Shown piece by piece: positions 8,597-17,531 of a DNA stretch of 64,000 nt. Location of the stretch: contig NZ_AP021903.1 in assembly GCF_018326005.1 (NCBI RefSeq), positions 1,490,001 through 1,554,000 of the forward strand. Direction: 5' to 3'. The notes under the pieces were generated by a model, which was not told the origin of the DNA, searched no databases, and worked only from the letters and a program-made list of their open reading frames with translations. Positions within the stretch are counted from its first letter, which is position 1; each line of letters starts with the position of its first letter. A program made the position numbers and the translations under genes. The DNA comes from Pseudomonas sp. Seg1. GTDB taxonomy: Bacteria; Pseudomonadota; Gammaproteobacteria; Pseudomonadales; Pseudomonadaceae.

Positions 8597-9694
8597 ATGT
8601 CAGCTAAAACGACTCTCGCCCTGGCCCTGTGTGTTGCGATCACCGGTTGTGCACAGACTCCGAAAAACGATGCCGACGGCGGTAGCTGGTGGCCGTTCGG
8701 GTCTTCCGACAAGGTGGCGGCCAAAGAGCCTGCCCCGGCTCCGTTGAAACCCGCTGCCGCCGCTCCGGTAGCCAAGGCTGAAAGCAGCAGCCCATGGTAC
8801 TGGCCTTTTGGCTCGGACGATTCGACCGCCAAGGCCGACACCAAGCCGGAAGTGAAGCCCGAAGCCAAACCGGTTGAAGTGGCCAAAGCCGAGGCCGACA
8901 AGGGCGGCAAATGGTGGTGGCCGTTCGGCGGCAAGGATCAGGACACCGCCAAGGTCGTGCCGATGCCGGACCCGAAAGTCACTCAAGCCTGGCTCGACGA
9001 CTACGAACCACGCCTGCGTACCGCGATCCAGGACAGCAATCTGCAACTCGAACGCCGTGACAACGTGCTGGTCGTGACCGCGCCGGTAGAAGGCTCGTTC
9101 AACCCGGATCGCCCGGCGATGTTGCTGCCAGTGACCCTCGGCCCGTTCACCCGCGTGGCGAAAATCCTCGAAGCCGACCCGAAAACTGCGGTGTTGGTAC
9201 TTGGCCACAGTGACTCCAGCGGTGCTGCGCCAGCCAATATCAAACTGAGTCAAGAACGTGCCCAGGCCATTGCGGCGATCTTCCGCCTCAGCGGCTTGCA
9301 GCGTGATCGCCTGATGCTGCGCGGCATGGGCTCCGAAGCCCCGCGTGCCGCCAACGACAGCGTTGAAGGCCGTGCCCTGAACCGTCGCGTGGAAATGCTG
9401 GTGACCCCGCAGAACACCATGGTTGCGCTGTTGAGCAAATACAACATGCCGGCGCCGAAGCCAGTGACCATGGTCGCTGCGCAGGACGTCAAGCCAGTGG
9501 CCAAACCAGTCACCCCGGCGCCAGCCGCGAAGAAAGCTGCCGTACCGGCCACCAAAAAGGCACCCGCCAAGAAAGCCGCTGCCAAAGCACCTGCGAAGAA
9601 AGCGCCAGCCAAGGCTCCGGCGAAGAAAACCGCACCCGCCAAAGCCGCTGCGGCCGACAAGAAAGTCGCCGCTGCCGACGCCACCAAAAAGTGA
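8597..9694 (+). CDS. OmpA-type lipoprotein with WWPFG repeats and basic Ala/Lys/Pro tail
   Basis: 365 residues. The N-terminus ends in the lipobox ITGC, so it should be acylated at Cys18. It then carries three copies of a W-rich motif (SWWPFGSSD, PWYWPFGSDD, KWWWPFGGKD) separated by Ala/Pro/Lys-rich linkers within about residues 30-115. An OmpA-like domain follows (VLVLGHSDSSG, LSQERAQAI, LNRRVEMLV). The last 70 residues are built of PAKKA/APAKK units like AlgP or histone H1. The OmpA domain should bind peptidoglycan; the basic tail could bind polyanions such as LPS, alginate or DNA. Pseudomonas homologues are usually called OmpA-family proteins. The ribosome site before the ATG is weak. Confidence 0.85.
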   Translation: MSAKTTLALALCVAITGCAQTPKNDADGGSWWPFGSSDKVAAKEPAPAPLKPAAAAPVAKAESSSPWYWPFGSDDSTAKADTKPEVKPEAKPVEVAKAEADKGGKWWWPFGGKDQDTAKVVPMPDPKVTQAWLDDYEPRLRTAIQDSNLQLERRDNVLVVTAPVEGSFNPDRPAMLLPVTLGPFTRVAKILEADPKTAVLVLGHSDSSGAAPANIKLSQERAQAIAAIFRLSGLQRDRLMLRGMGSEAPRAANDSVEGRALNRRVEMLVTPQNTMVALLSKYNMPAPKPVTMVAAQDVKPVAKPVTPAPAAKKAAVPATKKAPAKKAAAKAPAKKAPAKAPAKKTAPAKAAAADKKVAAADATKK

Positions 9695-9718
9695 TCCGCT
9701 AACGAAAAGGACTGCGCC

Positions 9719-10366
9719 ATGACCCAAGCTCTGGCAGATATGCGTCGTGATTACACCCGGGATGGTTTGACCGAGGCGCAGGCCCCGGCCGAGCCGTTCG
9801 CGCTGTTCCACCAATGGTTCGCCGATGCGGTGAAAACCGAACAGGCGCCGGTGGAAGCCAACGCCATGACCCTGGCCACGGTCGATGCGGGCGGGCGTCC
9901 GCATTGCCGCATTCTGCTGCTCAAGGGCCTGGACGAGCAGGGCTTCACCTTCTTCACCAACTACGACAGTGCCAAGGGCCAGCATCTGGCGGCCAATCCG
10001 TTTGCCGCCATGACCTTCTTCTGGCCGACCCTCGAGCGCCAGGTGCGCATCGAAGGCCGGGTAGTGAAGGTCACGCCTGAAGAGTCCGATGCCTATTATC
10101 AGGTGCGACCGCTGGGCAGCCGCCTCGGCGCCTGGGCATCGCCGCAGAGCCGGGTGATCAACGGGCGGGGAGAGCTGGAAGATCTGCTCAAGGCGACCGA
10201 ACAACGTTTCAGCGACACCCAGCCTGACTGCCCGCAACACTGGGGCGGTTACCGCTTGCTGCCCGAGCGCATCGAGTTCTGGCAGGGCCGTCCGAGCCGT
10301 CTGCACGATCGCCTCAACTACCGTGTGCAGGGCGCCGACTGGATTCTTGAACGTCTGGCACCTTAA
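9719..10366 (+). CDS. pdxH: Pyridoxamine 5'-phosphate oxidase
   Basis: 215 residues, the usual length. It converts pyridoxine or pyridoxamine 5'-phosphate to pyridoxal 5'-phosphate using FMN and O2, in the cytoplasm. Recognised from [22 protein letters not shown], the FMN/substrate segment [34 protein letters not shown] and the C-terminal [17 protein letters not shown] with the terminal RLAP. A ribosome site AAAAGGA lies 8 bases before the ATG. It follows the OmpA-type lipoprotein by 24 bases and may share its transcript. Confidence 0.97.
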   Translation: MTQALADMRRDYTRDGLTEAQAPAEPFALFHQWFADAVKTEQAPVEANAMTLATVDAGGRPHCRILLLKGLDEQGFTFFTNYDSAKGQHLAANPFAAMTFFWPTLERQVRIEGRVVKVTPEESDAYYQVRPLGSRLGAWASPQSRVINGRGELEDLLKATEQRFSDTQPDCPQHWGGYRLLPERIEFWQGRPSRLHDRLNYRVQGADWILERLAP

Positions 10367-10371
10367 GCAGT

Positions 10372-10608
10372 CTACCGAGCGAGATAGCCTGCCGCAGCGG
10401 CCTCAAGCCACTTAGAAAGGTCTCGACGCTTGATCTTCTGCGCCTGAGCGCGGGCCAATTGTTCGAGCATGAAGGCGCGTTTACCTTCGTCCTTGCCGGC
10501 CAGTGACAACGCCAGATCGCGATCTATCCAGCGTTTGATCCGTACGTACAGCCACCCATGGAAGTACAAACCGGCGACGGTGGTAACGGCAATGATGAAG
10601 TAATCCAT
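10372..10608 (-). CDS. Small membrane-anchored conserved protein
   Basis: 78 residues starting MDYFIIAVTTVAGLYFHGWLYVRIKRW: one N-terminal membrane segment (about 3-22) followed by a charged cytoplasmic helix-rich part. Its stop lies 5 bases from the end of pdxH on the opposite strand. It looks like a conserved Pseudomonas hypothetical protein; no function can be assigned. Confidence 0.7.
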   Translation of the reverse strand: MDYFIIAVTTVAGLYFHGWLYVRIKRWIDRDLALSLAGKDEGKRAFMLEQLARAQAQKIKRRDLSKWLEAAAAGYLAR

Positions 10609-10784
10609 GAAAATCCTTGGTGTCCGTGGCGCAGAATCGGTAATTTGGCGCTACTGTAGTGGCTACCTCTGGTAAAGCAGGTGTCTGTACCGCGCCTGAA
10701 TGAAAGCCAATTTGTCCGGGCGGTGTCGTGACAGGCGTCAAGCCACGGAGTTTAATGAATATATGTTTCTTTGGAGTTGATGCT

Positions 10785-11249
10785 ATGCGTAAGTCTGTTC
10801 TGCTGGTTGCTTCCTTTTCCACGATGGCGATGTTGCTTACCGGCTGCCAATCGAGCCTGACCGGTGACTCCTACTCCCGTGACGAAGCGCGTCGCGTGCA
10901 GACGATTCGCATGGGCACCATCGAATCCCTGCGTCCCGTCAAGATCGAAGGCACCAAAACCCCAATCGGCGGCGCTGCAGGCGCAGTGGTCGGCGGTGTC
11001 GGCGGCAGCGCCATCGGTGGCGGCAAAGGCAGCATCGTGGCTGCGGTCATCGGTGCAGTGGCGGGCGGTCTGATCGGCTCGGCTACTGAAGAAGGCCTGA
11101 CCCGTACCCAAGGCGTGGAAATCACCGTGCGCGAAGACGACGGCAGCATGCGCGCCTATGTGCAGCAGGTTCAGGAGAATGAAGTGTTCCGCGTTGGTGA
11201 ACGTGTACGCATCTCCACCGTTGGCGGGACCAGCCGCGTTTCGCACTAA
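10785..11249 (+). CDS. SlyB-like glycine-zipper outer-membrane lipoprotein
   Basis: 154 residues from the ATG at 10785, after the ribosome site TTGGAG. The signal peptide ends in the lipobox LTGC (Cys at 20). A glycine-zipper 2TM region (about 62-105, GGAAGAVVGGVGGSAIGGGKG...AVAGGLIGSATEE) and a C-terminal beta domain (EITVREDDG...VGERVRI) are the layout of SlyB/Pcp. SlyB forms rings in the outer membrane that protect BAM and porins during envelope stress and belongs to the PhoPQ regulon in enterics. Confidence 0.88.
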   Translation: MRKSVLLVASFSTMAMLLTGCQSSLTGDSYSRDEARRVQTIRMGTIESLRPVKIEGTKTPIGGAAGAVVGGVGGSAIGGGKGSIVAAVIGAVAGGLIGSATEEGLTRTQGVEITVREDDGSMRAYVQQVQENEVFRVGERVRISTVGGTSRVSH

Positions 11250-11266
11250 GCGGGATTTAGGGTAAA

Positions 11267-11302
11267 GAAAACCCCGATCAGGTGACTGGTCGGGGTTTTT
11301 TT
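11267..11302. terminator. Bidirectional Rho-independent terminator
   Basis: An AAAACCCCGA/TCGGGGTTTT stem around GATCAGGTGACTG-type loop sequence, with a T-run on the plus strand and an A-run before it. It serves the slyB-like gene and, from the other side, the small gene ending at 11310. Confidence 0.85.
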
Positions 11303-11309
11303 AAGGTAT

Positions 11310-11576
11310 TTACTCGCTTCCATGACAACCCATTTGAAAATCGTATTTAGAGTCGTAGAAAGCTCGACCGATTAAAGCTTCCAATTGCTTTATCTGCTCT
11401 TGGTCGAGGTCATAACCAAAGATTTCGTCTTCGGGATTGACCCAATGCATGATTATTCTGAGCCGCTCAATGTTTCCATCGGGAACTGGGATCTCGAAAA
11501 CTAACCGAGCTGTGCGTTTATTAAATGCCTCGATGGTGTGTTTCAGCTTGAAGTTGCCATAAGTCATTCGATGCAC
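11310..11576 (-). CDS. Small acidic protein, putative immunity protein, second copy
   Basis: 88 residues (or 85 from the internal ATG at 11567), overlapping the end of the gene upstream by a few bases. It is a clear paralogue of that neighbour: both have an early V/I-E-x-F-x-x-(K)-T segment, a central W-x-x-P-E-D-E-(I/F)-x-G-x-D-L-D-x-E-Q-I motif and a short C-terminal tail. Family-wise it resembles DUF7683-type proteins found next to pyocin-like toxins. The base composition is visibly lower in GC than the flanking genes. Immunity against the adjacent RNase toxin is inferred from position only. It is not similar to the classical colicin E3 immunity protein as I recall it. Confidence 0.7.
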   Translation of the reverse strand: MHRMTYGNFKLKHTIEAFNKRTARLVFEIPVPDGNIERLRIIMHWVNPEDEIFGYDLDQEQIKQLEALIGRAFYDSKYDFQMGCHGSE

Positions 11577-11794
11577 ACCAACTGAACTATATGAGTAGCG
11601 TCCAAGAGCTTTTCACCAGTCCAGTCCTCCAAAACTCTGATCTGCTCTTCGTCTAAATCAGAGCCATCGAACTCATCTTCAGGATGTTGCCAGTTCATCA
11701 GCACCTTCAATGCTTCCTCGTGATGCGACGCGATCTCCACGCTTAGGAGCAAATCCTCAGTCTTTCGATCGAATACCTCTATTACATGCTTCAT
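11564..11794 (-). CDS. Small acidic protein, putative immunity protein, first copy
   Basis: 76 residues, MKHVIEVFDRKTEDLLL..., with the motif WQHPEDEFDGSDLDEEQI shared with the next gene. Its ATG overlaps the stop of the toxin gene by 4 bases (ATGA arrangement), so the two are translationally coupled, the usual design for a toxin and its immunity protein. Strongly acidic, as expected for a partner that neutralises a basic RNase domain. Function is inferred from position and charge. Confidence 0.75.
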   Translation of the reverse strand: MKHVIEVFDRKTEDLLLSVEIASHHEEALKVLMNWQHPEDEFDGSDLDEEQIRVLEDWTGEKLLDATHIVQLVCIE

Positions 11795-12981
11795 TTTTCT
11801 ACTCTCCTTGTGGAATCGGCAGGCTTTGTTTGTTTCCCTGTTTTCGGGTCGTATTCTCCAAGGTGTTTTCCTTGCTTGGTGTACATCTCAACCTTGCCAT
11901 GCTGAGAGTCCCATTCGTAAATTTTCCCCGATGCATCTTTCCAACGTCTTCGCTTTTTCCCTCCACCGCGAACGGAGGTTTTTAGTGGTGCAGGTTTCAC
12001 GTCTGGAAACGCCGGCAGCGAAACAGGGGCGGGGTGGTATTTGAAATCTTTAGGGACGTTTAAGACTATATATACCGGCCTAACCCCCGAACTCGCCGGA
12101 AAGACCAGAATAAAATCCCGATACTCCGGCGGATAAACCGGATTCACCAGAATCCCGTCCGCCGCTTTCGTCGGCGGATAAACCCAGATGTGCGGCGCCT
12201 GCGGTGCAGCCTCCAAGGCAGGAATGCCGAGGATGTCCGAGCCATCCACCGCCGGTGTCCAGATCAGCTCGACGCCTTCACCAAGATCCGCGATGAACTG
12301 GCTGCCACGCGCACTGAACTGCACGACATCGACCATTTCCCAATCGCGGTTCTTGCCGGTGTAAAAGCCGTAGCCCTTGAGGCTGCCGTCGGCCTGTTGT
12401 TCAACGCGCAGGCGCACGCGGGTACGGGCTTGTTTCAGGGCACGCAGTTGATCTTCGGTGTAGAGCGCGCTGTCGCCGAGGGTGGGCGTCCAGAACAGCG
12501 CGACCACCGCCGAGAGAGCGGCAGCACCCACCGCGCCAAGTGATGTGATAGTGCTAGCGGTGAGGGCGGGCATGCGTATTGCGATGCGCCCGACGCCCAG
12601 GGAAACCGTGTCGCCGCTGATCGCTTGCAGATTCAGCACGCCCGCGGCATCGACTTCGCGAGCGCCGAGCCACGCAATTTCACCGTAATCCTTCAGGCTG
12701 TCGGTCGGCACCATGCCCGAAGGATTCGAGTAGTCGATGATGGCGTCCGGCAACTTGCAGGACTTGGCGAACACGCACCCAGCGCGCGGGACCTCAGACT
12801 TTTTCGCAGCCACTTCGCGGGTGCGCTCAAAAGCCTCCTGCCGCGCCAACATGGCGTCATAAGCGTTTTGTCTGGATTCGCGAGCGGCCAGTTCGCTGGC
12901 CGTCATGTATCGGTGAGTGACGTGGTGCCCGTCGCCCTCCGGTGGGTTGGGAACCCGGGGAATGTCCTTGTTGCGAGCCAC
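11791..12981 (-). CDS. S-type pyocin-like toxin with colicin E3-type rRNase domain
   Basis: 396 residues from a GTG at 12981 with ribosome site AAAGGACG. The N-terminus is short and polar and contains CVFAKSCKLPDAIIDY, a segment I associate with pyocin-like effectors. A hydrophobic stretch lies at about 135-165 and an S-type pyocin domain at about 185-300. The C-terminus (about 305-396) closely matches the colicin E3 cytotoxic domain: basic GGGKKRRRW, then YEWDSQHGKVE with D358, H361 and E365 in the spacing of the catalytic Asp/His/Glu, then HLGEYDPKTGKQ. E3 cleaves 16S rRNA at the decoding site. Receptor-binding and classical translocation domains are absent, so delivery may be by another route such as type VI secretion or contact. 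Confidence 0.88.
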   Translation of the reverse strand: MARNKDIPRVPNPPEGDGHHVTHRYMTASELAARESRQNAYDAMLARQEAFERTREVAAKKSEVPRAGCVFAKSCKLPDAIIDYSNPSGMVPTDSLKDYGEIAWLGAREVDAAGVLNLQAISGDTVSLGVGRIAIRMPALTASTITSLGAVGAAALSAVVALFWTPTLGDSALYTEDQLRALKQARTRVRLRVEQQADGSLKGYGFYTGKNRDWEMVDVVQFSARGSQFIADLGEGVELIWTPAVDGSDILGIPALEAAPQAPHIWVYPPTKAADGILVNPVYPPEYRDFILVFPASSGVRPVYIVLNVPKDFKYHPAPVSLPAFPDVKPAPLKTSVRGGGKKRRRWKDASGKIYEWDSQHGKVEMYTKQGKHLGEYDPKTGKQTKPADSTRRVEK

Positions 12982-13151
12982 TGATCGTCCTTTCGCTTAT
13001 CCATCGACAGCCCCTTGAAAGGGCTGTGCGACGTTAACGAAGCGCGAAAGATGTGGCTGTAGGACGCGTCTCTAAAGACGTAGGATTGTTCGCTATGTAT
13101 TGATTGGAACTGAACGGTGGTGAAGGGGATAACCCCCCTCACCACACGGTT

Positions 13152-14339
13152 CTATGCCGATAAGGCTGTGTTCTTGCGACTCGCCGCCGCCGTCACCGCA
13201 TAACCGATCAACGCGGCAAACAACGATCCTGTCAGAATGCCCATTCGATCCATGCCGGCGTAGTCGCTCACGCCCGGTTCAAACGCCAGCGAACCGACAA
13301 ACAGGCTCATGGTGAAGCCGATGCCGCAGAGGATCGCCACGCCCAACACCTGACCCCAATTGGCACCCTGGGGCAGGGAAGCGATGCCGATCTTCACGGC
13401 CAGCCAGGTCAGGCCGAACACGCCGACGGTCTTGCCCAGCAAGAGGCCGACGGCGATGCCCATCGGTACGTGGTGGGTAAAGCTTTCGACGGTGACACCG
13501 CTCAGCGACAGGCCAGCGTTGGCAAAGGCGAACAGCGGCAGAATGCCGTAGGCCACCCAAGGATGCAGCGCGTGTTCCAGCGTCAGCAGTGGCGAAGGTT
13601 CGGCGTTTTTCGTCCGCAGCGGGATGCAGAAGGCCAGGGTCACGCCGGCCAGCGTCGCATGGACACCGCTCTTGAGAACGCACACCCACAGGATCAGGCC
13701 GATGATCATGTACGGCCCAAGCTTGACCACGCCGAGCCGGTTCATCGCCACCAGCGCCGCTATACACGCCGCCGCCAGACCCAGCGACAGAGTCGACAAT
13801 TCACCCGAGTAGAAGATCGCAATGATCACGATGGCGCCGAGGTCGTCGATGATCGCCAGCGTCATCAGAAACAGCTTCAGCGACACAGGCACACGCTTGC
13901 CCAGCAGGGCCAGCACGCCGAGGGCGAAGGCGATGTCGGTGGCGGTCGGGATGGCCCAGCCGTCGAGCGCTGCCGGGTTGTCGCGGTTGAGGAACCAGTA
14001 GATCAGCGCCGGCACCAGCATGCCGCCGATAGCGGCCGCGCCAGGCAACACGATCTGCGATGGCTTGGACAGCTGACCGTCGAGGACTTCGCGCTTCACT
14101 TCCAGGCCAATCAGCAGGAAGAACAGCGCCATCAGGCCGTCGTTGATCCACAGCAGCAAGGGCTTGGCGATTTTCAGCGCGCCGATCTGTGCTACCACTG
14201 GCGTGTCGAGCAGGCCGGTGTACAGCCACGACAGGGGCGAGTTGTTGATAATCAAAGCCAGAATGGCCGCGGCGATCAATAACAGACCGCTGGCAGCTTC
14301 CAACTGAAAGAAACGCGTGAAAGTGCTACGCAGAGGCAA
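13152..14339 (-). CDS. nhaA: Na+/H+ antiporter NhaA
   Basis: 395 residues from a TTG at 14339, chosen because it lies 7 bases after GGAGAG and gives the standard NhaA start ([18 protein letters not shown]); a longer frame begins at 14363. About twelve membrane helices. The antiporter core is visible as [18 protein letters not shown] (the paired Asp of helix V) and the unwound-helix segment [15 protein letters not shown]. It exchanges two external protons for one internal Na+ and protects against sodium and alkaline stress. It stands alone. Confidence 0.95.
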   Translation of the reverse strand: MPLRSTFTRFFQLEAASGLLLIAAAILALIINNSPLSWLYTGLLDTPVVAQIGALKIAKPLLLWINDGLMALFFLLIGLEVKREVLDGQLSKPSQIVLPGAAAIGGMLVPALIYWFLNRDNPAALDGWAIPTATDIAFALGVLALLGKRVPVSLKLFLMTLAIIDDLGAIVIIAIFYSGELSTLSLGLAAACIAALVAMNRLGVVKLGPYMIIGLILWVCVLKSGVHATLAGVTLAFCIPLRTKNAEPSPLLTLEHALHPWVAYGILPLFAFANAGLSLSGVTVESFTHHVPMGIAVGLLLGKTVGVFGLTWLAVKIGIASLPQGANWGQVLGVAILCGIGFTMSLFVGSLAFEPGVSDYAGMDRMGILTGSLFAALIGYAVTAAASRKNTALSA

Positions 14340-14591
14340 GGTCGCTCTCCATCGAATCGTCAAAAAGGTGGAACACCCTAACCCGTACTGTTAGTTGTTA
14401 AAACAAAAGTTATATTCTTTTTTGTTATATGTCGTTACAAGGTGTCCGGCTCAAGTCACGCTGAGCCTAGCAGTTGCCTGACACATTGAGACTCAGCTGT
14501 ATCTGTGCGCGCTGCAGGATTTTTCCTAAGCTGACGGATGAGCCTTCCAGGGAGGCTGATCTCCCGCCGCGATCCAATGAGAATCATGACC

Positions 14592-15686
14592 ATGAGCGAC
14601 AACCGACAGTGGGCACGCGAAGCTATCCGCATCATCGAAGCGGATTTCCAGCGCAGCGCCGACACCCACCTGATCCCCTTGCCGCTGCCGGGTTTCCCGG
14701 GCATCGAGTTGTACTTCAAGGACGAATCCAGTCATCCGACCGGCAGCCTCAAGCACCGTCTGGCCCGTTCGCTGTTTCTGTATGCGCTGTGTAATGGCTG
14801 GCTCAAACCCGGCGCGCCGGTGATCGAGGCGTCCAGCGGCTCAACGGCGATTTCCGAAGCCTATTTCGCACGCATGCTCGGTCTGCCGTTCATAGCGGTC
14901 ATGCCGGCGACCACGTCGAAGGAGAAGATTGCCCAGATTGCTTTCTACGGTGGTCAGAGTCATCTGGTGAAAGATCCGACGCAGATCTACGCCGAATCCG
15001 AGCGCCTGGCTCGCGAGCATGGTGGTCACTTCATCGACCAGTTCACTTACGCCGAACGCGCCACCGACTGGCGAGCGAACAACAACATCGCCGAATCGAT
15101 TTTCCAGCAGATGCGCTACGAGAAGTATCCCGAGCCGAGCTGGCTGATTTCCAGCCCCGGTACCGGCGGCACCACCGCGACCCTCGGCCGCTACGTGCGT
15201 TATCGCCAGCACTGCACCCGCGTACTGTGCGCGGATGCCGAGCGTTCGGTGTTCTTCGATTACTACCAGACCGGCGATGCCGGTCTGCGCCTGGATTGCG
15301 GTTCGCGGATCGAGGGTATTGGTCGGCCACGGGTGGAGGCGTCGTTCCTGCCCAAAGTGATCGATGCCATGGTCAAGGTGCCGGACGCCTTGTCACTGGC
15401 AGCCATGCACTATTTGGCGCAGCGTCTGGGGCGGCATGTCGGCGGGTCGAGCGGGACCAATCTGATCGGTGCGCTGATGGCGGCGCAGCAGATGAAAGTG
15501 GCGGGGGAGTCGGGGTCGATCGTGGCGATTTTGTGCGATGGCGGCGAACGTTATGCCGACACTTATTACGATCAGGACTGGCTCAAGGTGCAGGGGTATG
15601 AGTTGAGTGGGTTGATCGCGGCGGTAGTGGCGACTGCCGAACGCGGTGAGGCGCTGCCGACTTCAGTGTTGCGCGCCAATATCTGA
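14592..15686 (+). CDS. PLP-dependent cysteine synthase-family protein
   Basis: 364 residues if started at the ATG at 14592 (MSDNRQWAREAI); in-frame ATGs at 14577 and 14586 and a longer frame from 14538 are possible, and none has a perfect ribosome site. Fold type II PLP enzyme: ESSHPTGSLKHRLARSL carries the Schiff-base Lys, ASSGSTAISEAYFARMLG the substrate loop, SSPGTGGTTATLGRY the phosphate-binding loop, and CDGGERYADTYYDQDW the C-terminal segment typical of cysteine synthase/CBS. The divergence from CysK/CysM, with GSLKHR in place of S-x-K-D-R, suggests a different substrate. Pseudomonas annotations usually stop at family level. Confidence 0.85.
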   Translation: MSDNRQWAREAIRIIEADFQRSADTHLIPLPLPGFPGIELYFKDESSHPTGSLKHRLARSLFLYALCNGWLKPGAPVIEASSGSTAISEAYFARMLGLPFIAVMPATTSKEKIAQIAFYGGQSHLVKDPTQIYAESERLAREHGGHFIDQFTYAERATDWRANNNIAESIFQQMRYEKYPEPSWLISSPGTGGTTATLGRYVRYRQHCTRVLCADAERSVFFDYYQTGDAGLRLDCGSRIEGIGRPRVEASFLPKVIDAMVKVPDALSLAAMHYLAQRLGRHVGGSSGTNLIGALMAAQQMKVAGESGSIVAILCDGGERYADTYYDQDWLKVQGYELSGLIAAVVATAERGEALPTSVLRANI

Positions 15687-15701
15687 CACACCTGAATCAA
15701 A

Positions 15702-15791
15702 TGTGGGAGCTGGCTTGCCTGCGATGACTGACTCAGATTCAACATTGATGTTGACTGAATTTCCGCCATCGCTGGCAAGCCAGCTCCCACA
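15702..15791. repeat. REP pair (GTGGGAGCTGGCTTGCC family)
   Basis: Inverted copies of TGTGGGAGCTGGCTTGCC (15703-15720 and its complement ending at 15791) flank about 50 bp between two convergent genes. It is a member of the most abundant repeat family in this window. Confidence 0.9.
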
Positions 15792-15820
15792 GTTTTTTGC
15801 GTTGTTGCAGATTTAGCTGA

Positions 15821-17434
15821 TCAGGCTTCCAGGCCCAGAATGTCGCGAGCCACGGCTTCGGCGATGCGAATTCCGTCAACCCCCGCCGACAGAATCCCGC
15901 CCGCATAACCCGCGCCTTCACCGGCCGGGAACAAGCCCTTCACGTTCATGCTCTGCAGCGTCTCGTTACGGGTAATACGCAGCGGCGACGAGGTGCGCGT
16001 CTCGATCCCGGTCAACACCGCATCGTGCAGCGAGTAACCGCGAATCTGCTTCTCGAACGCCGGCAATGCTTCACGGATCGCTTCAATGGCAAAGTCCGGC
16101 AGCGCCAGGGCCAGATCGCCCAGTGCTACGCCCGGTTTGTACGACGGCTCGACTTCACCCAGTTCGGTCGAAGGAATGTCGTTGATGAAGTCGCCGACCA
16201 ATTGCGCCGGGGCTTTGTAATCGCTGCCGCCGAGGATGAACGCGTGGGATTCCAGGCGCTCCTGCAACTCGATGCCGGCCAGCGGGCCACCCGGATAATC
16301 GACTTCCGGAGTGATGCCGACGACGATGCCGGAGTTGGCATTGCGCTCGTTACGCGAGTACTGACTCATGCCGTTGGTGACCACGCGGTTCGGCTCGGAA
16401 GTCGCCGCGACCACGGTGCCGCCCGGGCACATGCAGAAGCTGTAGACCGAGCGGCCGTTCTTGGCGTGGTGCACCAGTTTGTAGTCGGCAGCGCCCAGTT
16501 TCGGGTGGCCGGCGTATTTGCCCAGCCGCGCGCGGTCGATCAGCGATTGCGGGTGTTCGATACGGAAGCCCACCGAGAACGGCTTGGCTTCCATGAACAC
16601 GCCACGGCTGTGGAGCATGCGGAAGGTGTCACGGGCACTGTGGCCGAGGGCCAGGACCACGTGTTTCGAATGCAGGGTTTCGCCACTCGCCAGTTGCACG
16701 CCGACCAGTTGGCCGTCGTCGATCAGTACGTCAGTGACGCGCTCCTGAAAGCGCACTTCACCACCCAGTGCGCGGATTTCTTCACGCATGGTTTCGACCA
16801 TGCCGGTCAGACGGAACGTACCGATGTGCGGCTTGCTGACGTAGAGGATTTCTTCCGGCGCACCGGCCTTGACGAACTCGTGCAGGACTTTGCGGCCGAG
16901 GAACTTCGGATCCTTGATCTGGCTGTACAGCTTGCCGTCGGAGAACGTCCCCGCGCCGCCTTCGCCGAACTGCACGTTCGACTCGGGGTTGAGCACGCTT
17001 TTACGCCACAGGCCCCAGGTGTCCTTGGTGCGCTGACGCACTTCGGTGCCGCGTTCGAGGATGATCGGCTTGAAGCCCATCTGTGCCAGCAACAGGCCGG
17101 CGAAGATCCCGCACGGGCCGAAACCGACCACGATCGGGCGCTGGCTCAGGTCGCTCGGCGCCTGGCCGACGAATTTGTAGCTGACATCCGGCGCCACGTT
17201 GACGTTACGGTCGTCGGCGAACTTGCCCAGCACCTTGGCCTCGTCGCGCACTTCGAGGTCGATGGTGTAGATGAAGCAGAGTTCGGAGGATTTTTTGCGC
17301 GCGTCGTAGCTGCGCTTGAACAAGGTGAAATCGAGCAAGTCATCGCTGGCGATGCCCAGGCGCTGCACGATGGCGACGCGCAGGTCTTCTTCGGGATGGT
17401 CGATTGGCAGCTTGAGTTCAGTGATTCGTAACAT
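15821..17434 (-). CDS. NAD(P)/FAD-dependent oxidoreductase (COG2509 type)
   Basis: 537 residues starting MLRITELKLPIDHPEEDL. An N-terminal domain (about 1-90) with an RNA-binding/ferredoxin-like pattern precedes the FAD-binding dinucleotide fold PIVVGFGPCGIFAGLLLAQMG (about 92-112) and ERG. Other conserved segments are EGGAGTFSDGKLYSQI, VVLALGHSARDTFRML, FCMCPGGTVVAATSE and the C-terminal GIETRTSSPLRITR and FPAGEGAGYAGGI. These are hallmarks of the widespread uncharacterised flavoprotein family sometimes linked to YtfP/HI0933-like proteins. The redox substrate is unknown. Confidence 0.88.
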   Translation of the reverse strand: MLRITELKLPIDHPEEDLRVAIVQRLGIASDDLLDFTLFKRSYDARKKSSELCFIYTIDLEVRDEAKVLGKFADDRNVNVAPDVSYKFVGQAPSDLSQRPIVVGFGPCGIFAGLLLAQMGFKPIILERGTEVRQRTKDTWGLWRKSVLNPESNVQFGEGGAGTFSDGKLYSQIKDPKFLGRKVLHEFVKAGAPEEILYVSKPHIGTFRLTGMVETMREEIRALGGEVRFQERVTDVLIDDGQLVGVQLASGETLHSKHVVLALGHSARDTFRMLHSRGVFMEAKPFSVGFRIEHPQSLIDRARLGKYAGHPKLGAADYKLVHHAKNGRSVYSFCMCPGGTVVAATSEPNRVVTNGMSQYSRNERNANSGIVVGITPEVDYPGGPLAGIELQERLESHAFILGGSDYKAPAQLVGDFINDIPSTELGEVEPSYKPGVALGDLALALPDFAIEAIREALPAFEKQIRGYSLHDAVLTGIETRTSSPLRITRNETLQSMNVKGLFPAGEGAGYAGGILSAGVDGIRIAEAVARDILGLEA

Positions 17435-17531
17435 GGCGAGGATCCGGGTTCGCGGGGCGCACAACTGCGCCAGGGCGTTTGAAGGCCGCGATTATAAGCC
17501 GCAAAGGCCGGATCCGGTGAGGCTAAAACGC

